From positions 1 through 64,000 of the forward strand of contig JABDMH010000056.1 of the NCBI GenBank assembly GCA_013001595.1: 64,000 bases of DNA, given 5' to 3'. The DNA comes from Saprospiraceae bacterium (lineage in GTDB: Bacteria; Bacteroidota; Bacteroidia; Chitinophagales; Saprospiraceae). Position 1 is the first letter of the stretch. Each line of letters starts with the position of its first letter. Below, piece by piece: positions 9,384 through 17,437 of this stretch. Under the pieces are notes generated by a model. The model saw nothing but the letters and a program-made list of their open reading frames with translations. It did no database searches and was not told where the DNA came from. Position numbers and translations under genes: made by a program.

Positions 9384-11468
9384 ATGGTATTGAGGAGTTC
9401 AATCATCTTGCTGATGACGCTGGCCAGTGTTGTCTTCAACACCTTTAATCCAGGAGAACCAGATTTAGATAAAAAGGAGTTTTTTACCCTTCAGGCGGTC
9501 GTAAAATTTATGGATAAGGTGCACTATGCACCCCGTTCATTGGATGACGAAGTATCCGCATATGTTTTTGAATCCTTTCTCGAGGCCATCGACCCATCAA
9601 AGCGTTTCTTGACCCAAGAAGATATTGACCAACTCGATGACTTTGAGTTTGACATTGACGATCAAATTGCTACTGGTTCCTTCGAGTTCTTGGATTTATC
9701 TGTAGCGTTGATATCTCAGGCTATTGACCGCACTGCCAATCATTTTGACGAGCTCATAGCCATAGACATTGATCTCCATAGTGAGGATAGCATCACCATC
9801 GATCCTGATACTCGCGGATTTGCGAAAGATGATGAACGCCTTAAAGAATATTGGAGAAAACTCATCCAATATGAGACGATGGTCAAAGTCGGCAGCCTTA
9901 AGAAGTCTGCCCTAAAAGACGAAGAACCGAAAGATGAAGCTACCCTGATCGTTGAGGCTAAAGAAGACATCAAAAAGAATTTTACAGGTTGGTTTGCTCG
10001 CCTCAAGAAGCTGCGGCGATCAGATCGCTTTGAAGACTATTTAAACGTGATCACAAGTGCCTATGATCCACATTCCAGCTATTTCAGCCCCCGAGAAAAA
10101 GAATCCTTTGATCAGGAAATGTATGGGACATATGAAGGGATAGGTGCTCGATTAATGCCGGAAGGAGAATTGACCAAAGTTACTCAGATCATACCTGGAG
10201 GTCCCGCATGGAAGCAACAGGATTTGGAGGTGAATGACTATATAGTGATGGTAGCTCAAGATGGTGCAGAAGCCCAAGATGTAAGGGGTTGGCGTCAAGA
10301 TGATGTGATTGATTTGATCAGGGGTAAGAAAGGGACCAAAGTAGTGCTCACCGTGAAGAAAAAAGATGGGAGCCTGAACGAAGTGACCATTGTTAGGGAT
10401 AAAGTAGTCTTGGAAGAAGGCAATGCCAAGTCACTTATGCTGAATCTGGGAGAAGATTATCCAGAGATCGGTTATATCCTACTTCCGAAATTCTACTTCG
10501 AATCGGGAGACAAATCGGGCTGTGCCGAAGATGTTGGCAAGGAAATCAAGAGATTGAAAGATGAAGGAGCCCAGGGATTGATCTTAGACCTGCGAAATAA
10601 TGGGGGTGGATCTCTTTCAGAAGTGGTTGACATGAGTGGGTTGTTCTTTGAAAAGGGTCCAGTGGTTCAGGTCAAATCTCGAGATCGCAAGCCTTATATT
10701 TTGCGAGATCAAGATGCGTCTGTACAGTATAATGGTCCGCTGATCATTATGGTGAATCATATGAGCGCTAGTGCCTCAGAGATTATTGCTGCAGCATTAC
10801 AAGATTACAATCGGGCTGTAATTGTAGGTAGCAGTTCGACCTTTGGCAAAGGAACTGTGCAAAGGTTTGAAGAATTGGATCGTTTTGTTGTCGGCAACAA
10901 TAATTTAAAACCTTTGGGCGAGGTTAAAATTACCACCCAAAAGTTCTATAGAGTTAATGGAGGGTCTACTCAATTAAGGGGTGTGACGCCCGATATCATC
11001 TTGCCGATGCCCTACAACCACATTACTATTGGTGAGAAGGAATTCGAAACTCCACTCGCATGGAGTGAAATTGAGCCGGTGAGCTATCATCGCTATACGG
11101 ATGATATTGATCGAGAAAACCTAAAGGGTAAAAGTAGTAAACGAGTGGCTGAAAGTGACATCTTCCAACTAGTGCGGCAACGGGGAGAATCATTAAAACT
11201 AGAGGAAGAACGGGAAGGAACCCATCGTTTGGATATTGATACCTATCAACAGATGCGTGCCGAGCGAGAAGCTAAGAATAAAAAGTATCGAGATTTGTTT
11301 ACCCCAATAGATTATCTCCAAGTCAGAAATCCAGCATCGGTGCTGGACTACATTGCGCTTGACAATACAAGACAGGCCAACAATGAAGACTTTATCAAGG
11401 GTGTCAAAAAGGACATTTATATTGAGGAGACGCTTCGCATCATGCAAGATATGATAAGTCATCCTTGA
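9384..11468 (+). CDS. prc: Tail-specific / C-terminal processing protease Prc (S41A)
   Basis: 694 aa periplasmic serine protease that recognises non-polar C-termini of substrates. It has an N-terminal hydrophobic signal segment (about 1-20), the long N-terminal region of the Prc/Tsp subfamily, a PDZ domain around residues 235-325, then the S41 catalytic domain. By alignment to E. coli Tsp the catalytic Ser is the middle Ser of SASASE (S463) and the general-base Lys is K489 in FGKGTVQ; the spacing is one residue longer than in Tsp because of SSST before FGKG. The Tsp-type C-terminal extension (DUF3340-like) follows. Length agrees with the family (about 680-720 aa). It is monocistronic, convergent with pgk and separated from it by a terminator-like hairpin. 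Confidence 0.93.
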   Translation: MVLRSSIILLMTLASVVFNTFNPGEPDLDKKEFFTLQAVVKFMDKVHYAPRSLDDEVSAYVFESFLEAIDPSKRFLTQEDIDQLDDFEFDIDDQIATGSFEFLDLSVALISQAIDRTANHFDELIAIDIDLHSEDSITIDPDTRGFAKDDERLKEYWRKLIQYETMVKVGSLKKSALKDEEPKDEATLIVEAKEDIKKNFTGWFARLKKLRRSDRFEDYLNVITSAYDPHSSYFSPREKESFDQEMYGTYEGIGARLMPEGELTKVTQIIPGGPAWKQQDLEVNDYIVMVAQDGAEAQDVRGWRQDDVIDLIRGKKGTKVVLTVKKKDGSLNEVTIVRDKVVLEEGNAKSLMLNLGEDYPEIGYILLPKFYFESGDKSGCAEDVGKEIKRLKDEGAQGLILDLRNNGGGSLSEVVDMSGLFFEKGPVVQVKSRDRKPYILRDQDASVQYNGPLIIMVNHMSASASEIIAAALQDYNRAVIVGSSSTFGKGTVQRFEELDRFVVGNNNLKPLGEVKITTQKFYRVNGGSTQLRGVTPDIILPMPYNHITIGEKEFETPLAWSEIEPVSYHRYTDDIDRENLKGKSSKRVAESDIFQLVRQRGESLKLEEEREGTHRLDIDTYQQMRAEREAKNKKYRDLFTPIDYLQVRNPASVLDYIALDNTRQANNEDFIKGVKKDIYIEETLRIMQDMISHP

Positions 11469-11512
11469 ATGCACTCCGGAAAGTGCCAACTTCATAAAAT
11501 GGAAAGATTGCC

Positions 11513-11543
11513 AAAAGGACCATTTTTGATTTGGTGACCTTTT
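11513..11543. terminator. Putative bidirectional terminator between prc and pgk
   Basis: AAAAGG at 11513-11518 pairs with CCTTTT at 11538-11543, with CC/GG extensions inside. Both genes converge here, and the stem ends in an A-run on one side and a T-run on the other, as expected of a terminator shared by both strands. The stem contains an asymmetric bulge. Confidence 0.5.
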
Positions 11544-11579
11544 CGGATGGATTCAACCTTAGACTATGGCGTAAAGTAG

Positions 11580-12785
11580 TTAGCCCCTGATGGCTTTGAT
11601 ACCAGGCAGTTCCTTCCCTTCTAAGTATTCCAGCATGGCACCACCTCCTGTAGACACGAAGCTGACCTGATCAGCCAGATTCATTTGAGTCACTGCCGCG
11701 ACGGAATCTCCACCACCAACCAGGGAGAAGGCACCTGCCTTAGTAGCATCTGCAACAGCTTGTGCAATGGCTTTTGTGCCGCTGGAAAATGCATCCATTT
11801 CAAAAACGCCCATTGGGCCATTCCATAGCATGCATTTTGCCTTGCCAATTGCCCTAGAAAAATCGTCAATGGCTCTAGGTCCTATATCTAACCCCATCCA
11901 ACCAGGCTCAATTTCTGAGCTGCTAGAAACCTTATGGTTTGCATCGGCGGAAAAATCATCCGCTACCATTGAGTCAGCCGGCAATAAGAGTTCAACTCCA
12001 TTCTTCTTCGCTTTTTCCAAAAGATCTAAAGCAAGATCCAACTTGTCTTCTTCAACCAATGATTTTCCTACAGATCCTCCTTGTGCTTTCATAAAGGTAT
12101 AGGCCATACCACCACCAATAATTAGGATATCTACAGAGCTAAGGAGCTTTTCCAACAGTAGAATTTTGTCCGAGACTTTGGCTCCTCCCACGATGGCAGC
12201 AAGTGGCCGAGGTGGGTTGTGCAAGACTTTGTCGGCGTTTTCAATTTCCCGTTCAATCAGGAATCCAAAGCCTTTTTTATCAGTATCAAAGTATGATGCA
12301 ACCTGTGTTGTGGAAGCGTGGGCTCGGTGAGCCGTTCCAAAAGCATCATTGATGTATACATCACCAAGGTTTGCCAGTGCTTTTGCAAAATCCTGATCAC
12401 CTGATTTTTCTCCTTTATTGAAGCGGGTGTTCTCTAAAACTAAGACCTCACCTGGCTTAAGTCGGGCACTTTTAGCGACGGCTTCCTCACCGATGGTGTC
12501 GTTTGCAAATCGTACTGGCCGCTTCAATAGATCAGCAAGATGAGCTACCACATGTCTTAGGGTAAATTTATCTCGATCGATGCTGCCATCTGCTTTGAGT
12601 TTCTTGAGTGGTCTCCCTAGATGGGACATCAGAATAACAGAACCACCCTCGTCCAGTACATGTTGAATAGTGGGCAAAGCTTTACGGATACGAGTATCGT
12701 CTGTAATGTCAAAATCTGCGTTTAAGGGCACATTAAAGTCGACGCGCATTAAGACCCTGTTTCCTTCAAAATTCATCCGTTTCAT
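11580..12785 (-). CDS. pgk: Phosphoglycerate kinase
   Basis: 401 aa, full length for the family. It transfers phosphate from 1,3-bisphosphoglycerate to ADP in glycolysis, in the cytosol. The N-terminal signature RVLMRVDFNVPL and substrate-binding SHLGRP are present, as are the AIVGGAKVSDKI segment, the hinge and nucleotide-binding GGGMAYTF, and the C-terminal GGGDSVAA and STGGGAMLEYLEGKELPG. The start ATG 12785 lies about 25 nt downstream of the transcription start expected from the TAnnTTTG match at 12819-12826. The gene next door on the other strand is a decayed methylglyoxal synthase gene. Confidence 0.96.
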   Translation of the reverse strand: MKRMNFEGNRVLMRVDFNVPLNADFDITDDTRIRKALPTIQHVLDEGGSVILMSHLGRPLKKLKADGSIDRDKFTLRHVVAHLADLLKRPVRFANDTIGEEAVAKSARLKPGEVLVLENTRFNKGEKSGDQDFAKALANLGDVYINDAFGTAHRAHASTTQVASYFDTDKKGFGFLIEREIENADKVLHNPPRPLAAIVGGAKVSDKILLLEKLLSSVDILIIGGGMAYTFMKAQGGSVGKSLVEEDKLDLALDLLEKAKKNGVELLLPADSMVADDFSADANHKVSSSSEIEPGWMGLDIGPRAIDDFSRAIGKAKCMLWNGPMGVFEMDAFSSGTKAIAQAVADATKAGAFSLVGGGDSVAAVTQMNLADQVSFVSTGGGAMLEYLEGKELPGIKAIRG

Positions 12786-12818
12786 GTTAGTGTATTTTCT
12801 ACATTATCATAGGACCTG

Positions 12819-12826
12819 CAAAAATA
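12819..12826 (-). promoter_or_regulatory. Bacteroidota -7 promoter element for pgk
   Basis: On the minus strand this reads TATTTTTG, a perfect TAnnTTTG. It lies 34 nt upstream of the pgk start, leaving a leader of about 25 nt. No well-spaced -33 TTTG was found (a TTTG sits only 10 nt upstream). Confidence 0.55.
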
Positions 12827-12918
12827 GTATAAAGTACAAAGCGCATGTAGAAGTAACGATCTTTTAATAAAAGCACATTTCATCTTCTGCTTTGGCCACT
12901 TACCTTCGCAGGTAAAAC

Positions 12919-13294
12919 ATGACCATTAGGATTGCATTATTGGCGCACGATGGTAAAAAAGGCAGAGTTGGTATCTTTTGTCTTGCAGCATAAGGAGCAT
13001 CTTTGCAGATGAGGACTTGTATACAGCTACCACAGGGAAGCGTATGAGTCAGGCTGGGCTGGTCGTAAGTAGTATTTTGTCTGGATCGGTAGGGGTGATG
13101 TTTAAATTGCAGCCATGGTGCCCACTGATCAGTCGGATGTGGTTATCTTATTCAGAGATCCACTGGGAAAGCATGATCATTAACCAGATGTGCAAATGCT
13201 GATGCGGATCTGTGACGTACACAATGTACCTTTAGCAACAAATTTTGGAGCTGCCATGTTGATCCTCAGGGGATTCAAGGCTACAGATCCATGA
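12919..13294 (+). pseudogene. mgsA: Decayed methylglyoxal synthase gene
   Basis: Joining three frames gives a complete MgsA-like protein of about 125 residues: MTIRIALLAHDGKK (12919-12960), AELVSFVLQHKEHL (from 12962), YTATTGKRMSQAGL and SSILSGSVG (frame of 13008), then IAAMVPTDQSDVVILFRDPL, MLMRICDVHNVPLATN and LILRG. It has three frameshifts (about 12961, 13004-13010, 13091-13096) and two in-frame TAA codons (13103, 13181). The LFRDPLGKH and CDVHNVPLATN motifs are diagnostic of methylglyoxal synthase (dihydroxyacetone phosphate to methylglyoxal). The old stop TGA 13292-13294 overlaps the uvrC ATG (13291), so the two were once translationally coupled. Flanking genes are intact, so sequencing error is unlikely. 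Confidence 0.85.
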
Positions 13295-15102
13295 CAAGAG
13301 AAGATTTCAAAAAAATATCAGATACGCTACCCCGTCAACCGGGTGTTTATCAATACATTGATAGCGAGGATATAGTCCTTTACGTGGGTAAGGCCAAAGA
13401 TTTGCGTAGTAGACTGAGCTCCTACTTCAATAGCCGGAAGCATCAGATGAATAAGACGCGTGTAATGTTGAAACATGCTCAGCGTATTGATGTCACTGTG
13501 GTCGATACAGAAAGTGATGCCTTTCTCCTAGAAAACACATTGATCAAAAAATTTCAGCCGCGATACAATGTGGATCTTAAAGATGGAAAGTCGTACACCT
13601 ATTTGTGCATTAAAAACGAGCGTTTTCCCAGGGTCTTCTTTACCAGAAAATTGAAAAAGGATGGATCTACCTATTTTGGGCCCTACACGTCCAAATGGCG
13701 AGCAAGAATCTTACTTGGTCTCATCAAAGACTTATTCCCTCTACGTACTTGCAATTATCATCTTTCGCCTGGAAATATCGCAGAAGGCAAGTTTAAAGTT
13801 TGTCTAGAATACCATATAAAGAACTGCTTTGGACCATGTGTTGGTCTGGAGGAGGAATCGATCTATTTGGAGCGCATTAATCAAGTTAAAAACATTCTCA
13901 AGGGTTATTTCAAACCTGTCAAGGACCATCTTCTCCATGAGATGCAGTTGGCGGCAGAGCAGTTGGATTTTGAGCGAGCTCAACGATGGAAAAGTAAAAT
14001 GATCGCCTTCGAAGACTACCAATCCAAGTCTACCGTGGCCAGCATTCACCTTAAGGACATCGATGTATTTTCCATTGATGTGGAAAATGATGAGGCCCTT
14101 GTGCATTATATGAAGGTGGTAAATGGAGCCGTTATCAATACTTATGTGGCCGAGCTGACCCTTAAGATAGCTGAAGATGCCGAAGATCTGCTAGCTTATA
14201 CAGTGCCTCGCATTCGAGAAAAGTTTAATAGTCAAGCACCGGAGATTGTAGTGCCCATAGAGATAAGTCTTGGAGGTGAAGAGAACATCAAAATTATAGT
14301 TCCACAACGTGGCGATAAAAAGAAGCTTCTTGAACTTTCAGAGAAAAACCTGGTGCTTTTTAAGATGCAGAAGCGGAAGGAGCAGCTAAACAGGAAGAAT
14401 AAGCAAACACATAGCGAACGAATTCTTCGGACCCTGGCTGGAGACCTCCAGATGGATGGACTGCCATATCATATAGAGTGCTTTGACAACTCGAATATGC
14501 AGGGGAGCCACCCGGTAGCTTCCTGTGTCGTTTTTCGCAATGCAAAACCAGCCAAAAGAGACTATCGTCACTACAATATTAAGACGGTGGAAGGTCCGGA
14601 TGATTTTGCTTCGATGGAAGAAGTGGTGTTTAGACGCTATCGTCGCTTGCTGGAGGAGGATCAAGCATTGCCCCAGCTGATCATCATTGATGGAGGTAAG
14701 GGACAGCTGAGTTCTGCTGTGAAGAGCTTACAGGAATTGGGTATTGCCGACAAGATTACCATCATCGGCATTGCCAAAAGACTGGAAGAAATCTTTTTTC
14801 CGGGAGACTCGGTGCCCTTGTACATCAATAAGAAATCAGAATCCCTGAAGCTTATCCAGCAATTGCGGAATGAAGCACATCGGTTTGCAATCACTTTCCA
14901 TCGGCAAAAGCGTTCTCAACATTTTACGAGTTCAGAACTCACCTCAATTAAGGGCATTGGCATGAAAACAGCAACCAAATTACTCACTCATTTTAAGTCA
15001 GTAAAACGAGTGAAAGAGGCCAGGGAGGAAGATCTATTGCAGGTGGTCGGAAAGGCAGCTACAGCAGCGATAAAAAAACATTTTGAGACGAAGACGCAGT
15101 GA
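13291..15102 (+). CDS. uvrC: Excinuclease ABC subunit C
   Basis: 603 aa, normal length. UvrC makes both incisions around a lesion after UvrA/UvrB loading (nucleotide excision repair). Domains: GIY-YIG nuclease (about 14-95; PGVYQYID and LYVGKAKDLRSRL), Cys-rich segment (CLEYHIKNCFGPCVG), UVR helix pair (about 205-240), RNase H-like second nuclease (about 380-540; HIECFDNSNMQGSHPVAS, IIIDGGKGQL) and C-terminal helix-hairpin-helix (ELTSIKGIGMKTATKLL). The ATG overlaps the stop of the mgsA remnant. A long palindrome starts directly after the stop codon. Confidence 0.96.
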   Translation: MTREDFKKISDTLPRQPGVYQYIDSEDIVLYVGKAKDLRSRLSSYFNSRKHQMNKTRVMLKHAQRIDVTVVDTESDAFLLENTLIKKFQPRYNVDLKDGKSYTYLCIKNERFPRVFFTRKLKKDGSTYFGPYTSKWRARILLGLIKDLFPLRTCNYHLSPGNIAEGKFKVCLEYHIKNCFGPCVGLEEESIYLERINQVKNILKGYFKPVKDHLLHEMQLAAEQLDFERAQRWKSKMIAFEDYQSKSTVASIHLKDIDVFSIDVENDEALVHYMKVVNGAVINTYVAELTLKIAEDAEDLLAYTVPRIREKFNSQAPEIVVPIEISLGGEENIKIIVPQRGDKKKLLELSEKNLVLFKMQKRKEQLNRKNKQTHSERILRTLAGDLQMDGLPYHIECFDNSNMQGSHPVASCVVFRNAKPAKRDYRHYNIKTVEGPDDFASMEEVVFRRYRRLLEEDQALPQLIIIDGGKGQLSSAVKSLQELGIADKITIIGIAKRLEEIFFPGDSVPLYINKKSESLKLIQQLRNEAHRFAITFHRQKRSQHFTSSELTSIKGIGMKTATKLLTHFKSVKRVKEAREEDLLQVVGKAATAAIKKHFETKTQ

Positions 15103-15264
15103 TAAGGGATTGTTCAATAATAAGTTCCGATTTAGACGATGTTATTTTGAATTTAGAAAAGGCATAAAAAATAAGCATAGTGGAGCTACGTGAGTTTTTT
15201 ATAACGCAGTATAAATTCAAAAGAACCGGTATAAACAGGGAAGTTATTATTTATCGGTCCCTAA
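15103..15264. repeat. Long imperfect palindrome (family B) directly after the uvrC stop
   Basis: About 162 bp folding back on itself. The outer arms begin AAGGGA at 15104-15109 and end TCCCTAA at 15258-15264; both arms share an AATAATAA(G/C)TTCC segment, and the inner arms TTTTGAATTTA (15145-15155) and TAAATTCAAAA (15212-15222) are perfect over 11 bp. The centre holds ATAAAAAA/TTTTTTAT and a small hairpin around GTGGAGCTACG. It fills the gap between convergent uvrC and the DUF2279 gene, starting on the base after the uvrC stop and ending 11 bp before the other stop. It resembles MITE- or REP-type palindromes of Bacteroidota and could act as a terminator; no transposase gene is near. Confidence 0.7.
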
Positions 15265-15275
15265 GATCGTCAACA

Positions 15276-16289
15276 TTATAGGAAGAGCCAATGCCATCTA
15301 AAGTTGCCTTGACTATTTAGTTCAATAGTAGGAGCGGGTACTTTAAAGACATTAAGGATGCTAAATATGGAGCGTAGCCAGGGGCGAGATGTCGGTATGT
15401 GGGTGAAATCAATATCGGGTGACAAATACCATTGGCGCTTTCTTGGGTATTGCTGGCTGGAAAGGGAGTATCGAGCAGCACCTTCCTGCCAGCTATTGGT
15501 AGTGCCACCGTAGATATTGTCGGCACCATACCCAATGCTGAGACTTAGCCATTTCGGTAAACTGGAAGACCGAGAGAAGGATGCTGGATTGACGGACAGC
15601 CAAATGGTCTGTGCATTGTAGTCTTTGAGATAACGTTCGAGAAGATGGGCACCAAATAGATCATTCGTTCGCTGGTAGAGGGAGCTTTCCTTCGTGCCGT
15701 CATCAGAGAGGATGGGTTGCTTGGAATACTTTCTCGGCCACGAAGAAATCTTTAAGCGAAATCGTTGTTCGCTCCAATGCAATTGCTGACTAAGGAACAA
15801 AGCAGATCCCAATATATTATATGCCATATCGGGCCAAGACCATCCCCACCTGCTAGAGTGTGCATCCAAGAATTCTACGGTTGTCTGCAGTAAAAGTCCT
15901 GAACCAGCTCCTGCCCAGATCGAAGCTTTATCAGGAAGTCCCGCCCATTTGAGACCGTGGTAACAAAACTCAGATTCAAAATAGGTGGTAAATGAGTGGC
16001 CAAATTTGTCCATGTTTTCCCACTGCCCGGCATCGTTGAAGAAGTGAAATGACCTGCGATCGAACTCTTTGTACCAGGCCTCATTGAGGCCGATCACCGC
16101 AGCACCATAGACAAGCGCCCCAGTACCGGCAATGATCATAAAACGCTCTTTGCGAAAGGTGTCGATATCAACGGATGACTGGGCAAAGAGCGAGGAGGGA
16201 GATAGAAATATATTGGAGCTGAAAACAACTAGGCTGGAGCACAAGTAGAACCTACATGACCATTTTTTGCAATATTTAATACCTAACAC
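15276..16289 (-). CDS. DUF2279 family envelope protein
   Basis: 337 aa. It has an N-terminal hydrophobic segment ending in SSLFAQSS (signal peptide, about 1-38), a second hydrophobic stretch (IIAGTGALVYGAAVIGLNEA) and the DUF2279 core: WENMDKFGHSFTTYF, then WAGAGSGLLLQTTVEFLDAH and WGWSWPDMAYNILGSALF. The C-terminal half is rich in aromatic residues and alternating strands, suggesting an outer-membrane-associated part. The function is unknown; YfiM-like lipoproteins of the same family are also uncharacterised. It is monocistronic, divergent from porP/sprF and convergent with uvrC. Confidence 0.75.
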   Translation of the reverse strand: MLGIKYCKKWSCRFYLCSSLVVFSSNIFLSPSSLFAQSSVDIDTFRKERFMIIAGTGALVYGAAVIGLNEAWYKEFDRRSFHFFNDAGQWENMDKFGHSFTTYFESEFCYHGLKWAGLPDKASIWAGAGSGLLLQTTVEFLDAHSSRWGWSWPDMAYNILGSALFLSQQLHWSEQRFRLKISSWPRKYSKQPILSDDGTKESSLYQRTNDLFGAHLLERYLKDYNAQTIWLSVNPASFSRSSSLPKWLSLSIGYGADNIYGGTTNSWQEGAARYSLSSQQYPRKRQWYLSPDIDFTHIPTSRPWLRSIFSILNVFKVPAPTIELNSQGNFRWHWLFL

Positions 16290-16307
16290 GTTGTAAATAA
16301 TAAAGGG

Positions 16308-16315
16308 TATTTTTG
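16308..16315 (+). promoter_or_regulatory. Promoter element of the porP-porE pair
   Basis: TATTTTTG, a perfect TAnnTTTG, with a TTG at 16291-16293 about 15 nt upstream as a partial -33 element. Expected transcription start about 16322, giving a leader of about 70 nt before the PorP/SprF ATG. Confidence 0.55.
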
Positions 16316-16394
16316 AATAAATACACCTGGTCCATTAATATTGCAATCATACATCATATAAGACAATCTATTTGATCTTAACGCATACCAATTT

Positions 16395-17429
16395 ATGATT
16401 TTCAAGAATAGAATCCTTCCCATCATATGCTTTGCAGTGTTTGGATCGACCCTATATGGCCAAGACCTTCATTTCACCCAGTTTAATCTTGCACCACTCA
16501 CTTTTAACCCGGCATTAAGTGGTGCATTTTATGGTACTGTTCGCATTGGTGGTGTATATCGTGATCAATGGGGATCTTCATATTCTACACCGGCTTTCTA
16601 TGTAGATTCTCCAATACTAAGGGGTTTTAGAAAATTAGACTGGATCGGAGTTGGGCTGTCTGTGACTTCAGACAAAGGAACTGCAGAATATGTGCCGTTT
16701 CAATCGGGTGGCGGTAGTCAAGGTCATACCGGCACGCTGTCCACAGGAGGCGCACTGGGATCCATCGCTTATCATTTTTCACTTGATGACAAACGCAATA
16801 CAGTTATTGCGCTCGGTATCCAGGGTGGTACGCTGGCCCGAAAGGTGCGCGATGAATTCGAATTTGAAGATCAATTGCTGAATGGGGGTGTTTCGATGGA
16901 CATGTTGCCGACCGATATGAATGATTCTAAGAGCATCCTTGATGTTTCTGCCGGGTTGACGCTAACCAGTAAAACTGTGGGAGAATCCTACTTGCGCGTC
17001 GGCGTTAGCACCATGCACATTAATCGGCCGAGGACATCGATTTTGGGGAGTGGAGGTGGAAAGTTGCCCATGCGGATTGTTGGATATGGTACCTACCACT
17101 GGGATGTAAATGAAAAATTTCTTGTGTTACCTTCTGTACTTTACCAGACCATGGGCCCAGCAAGTGAACTGTCTATGCAAGGAATGGCTGGATATAAAAT
17201 GCCCAAAGAGAATCTGATCTTGAAAGGAGGGCTCGGTTATCGGGTTGGCGATGCGTTGGCCATATTAGTTGGCGCTGATTATAAAGACGTGAGGGTAGGC
17301 CTGAGTTATGACATCAACGCCTCTGAACTAAGTTCACCCAATAGTTCGTTTGAAATAGGGGTAGCTTACATCGCTAAGATCTATAAGCGTCCCAAAGTCG
17401 ATCCAGTCATATTCTGTCCACGGTTTTAA
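16395..17429 (+). CDS. PorP/SprF family type IX secretion outer-membrane protein
   Basis: 344 aa. It has a signal peptide (about 1-22, ending LYGQ) followed at once by the family hallmark DLHFTQFNLAPLTFNPALSG and the GGVYRDQW motif; the rest is a predicted beta-barrel of amphipathic strands (for example GGLGYRVGDALAILVGADY and VGLSYDIN). Proteins of this family sit in the outer membrane and, with a PorE-like peptidoglycan-binding partner, serve the T9SS, including attachment of particular secreted adhesins. The partner gene follows after 8 bp. Several paralogues usually exist per genome, so this need not be the core PorP. Confidence 0.92.
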   Translation: MIFKNRILPIICFAVFGSTLYGQDLHFTQFNLAPLTFNPALSGAFYGTVRIGGVYRDQWGSSYSTPAFYVDSPILRGFRKLDWIGVGLSVTSDKGTAEYVPFQSGGGSQGHTGTLSTGGALGSIAYHFSLDDKRNTVIALGIQGGTLARKVRDEFEFEDQLLNGGVSMDMLPTDMNDSKSILDVSAGLTLTSKTVGESYLRVGVSTMHINRPRTSILGSGGGKLPMRIVGYGTYHWDVNEKFLVLPSVLYQTMGPASELSMQGMAGYKMPKENLILKGGLGYRVGDALAILVGADYKDVRVGLSYDINASELSSPNSSFEIGVAYIAKIYKRPKVDPVIFCPRF

Positions 17430-17437
17430 TAATTTGA

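Noticed and set aside
13010-13202. Separate small protein in the 12978-13202 frame
   Set aside because: Its middle matches the MgsA sequence (TATTGKRMSQAGL) and both ends lose similarity where the frame changes, so it is a fragment of the mgsA remnant.
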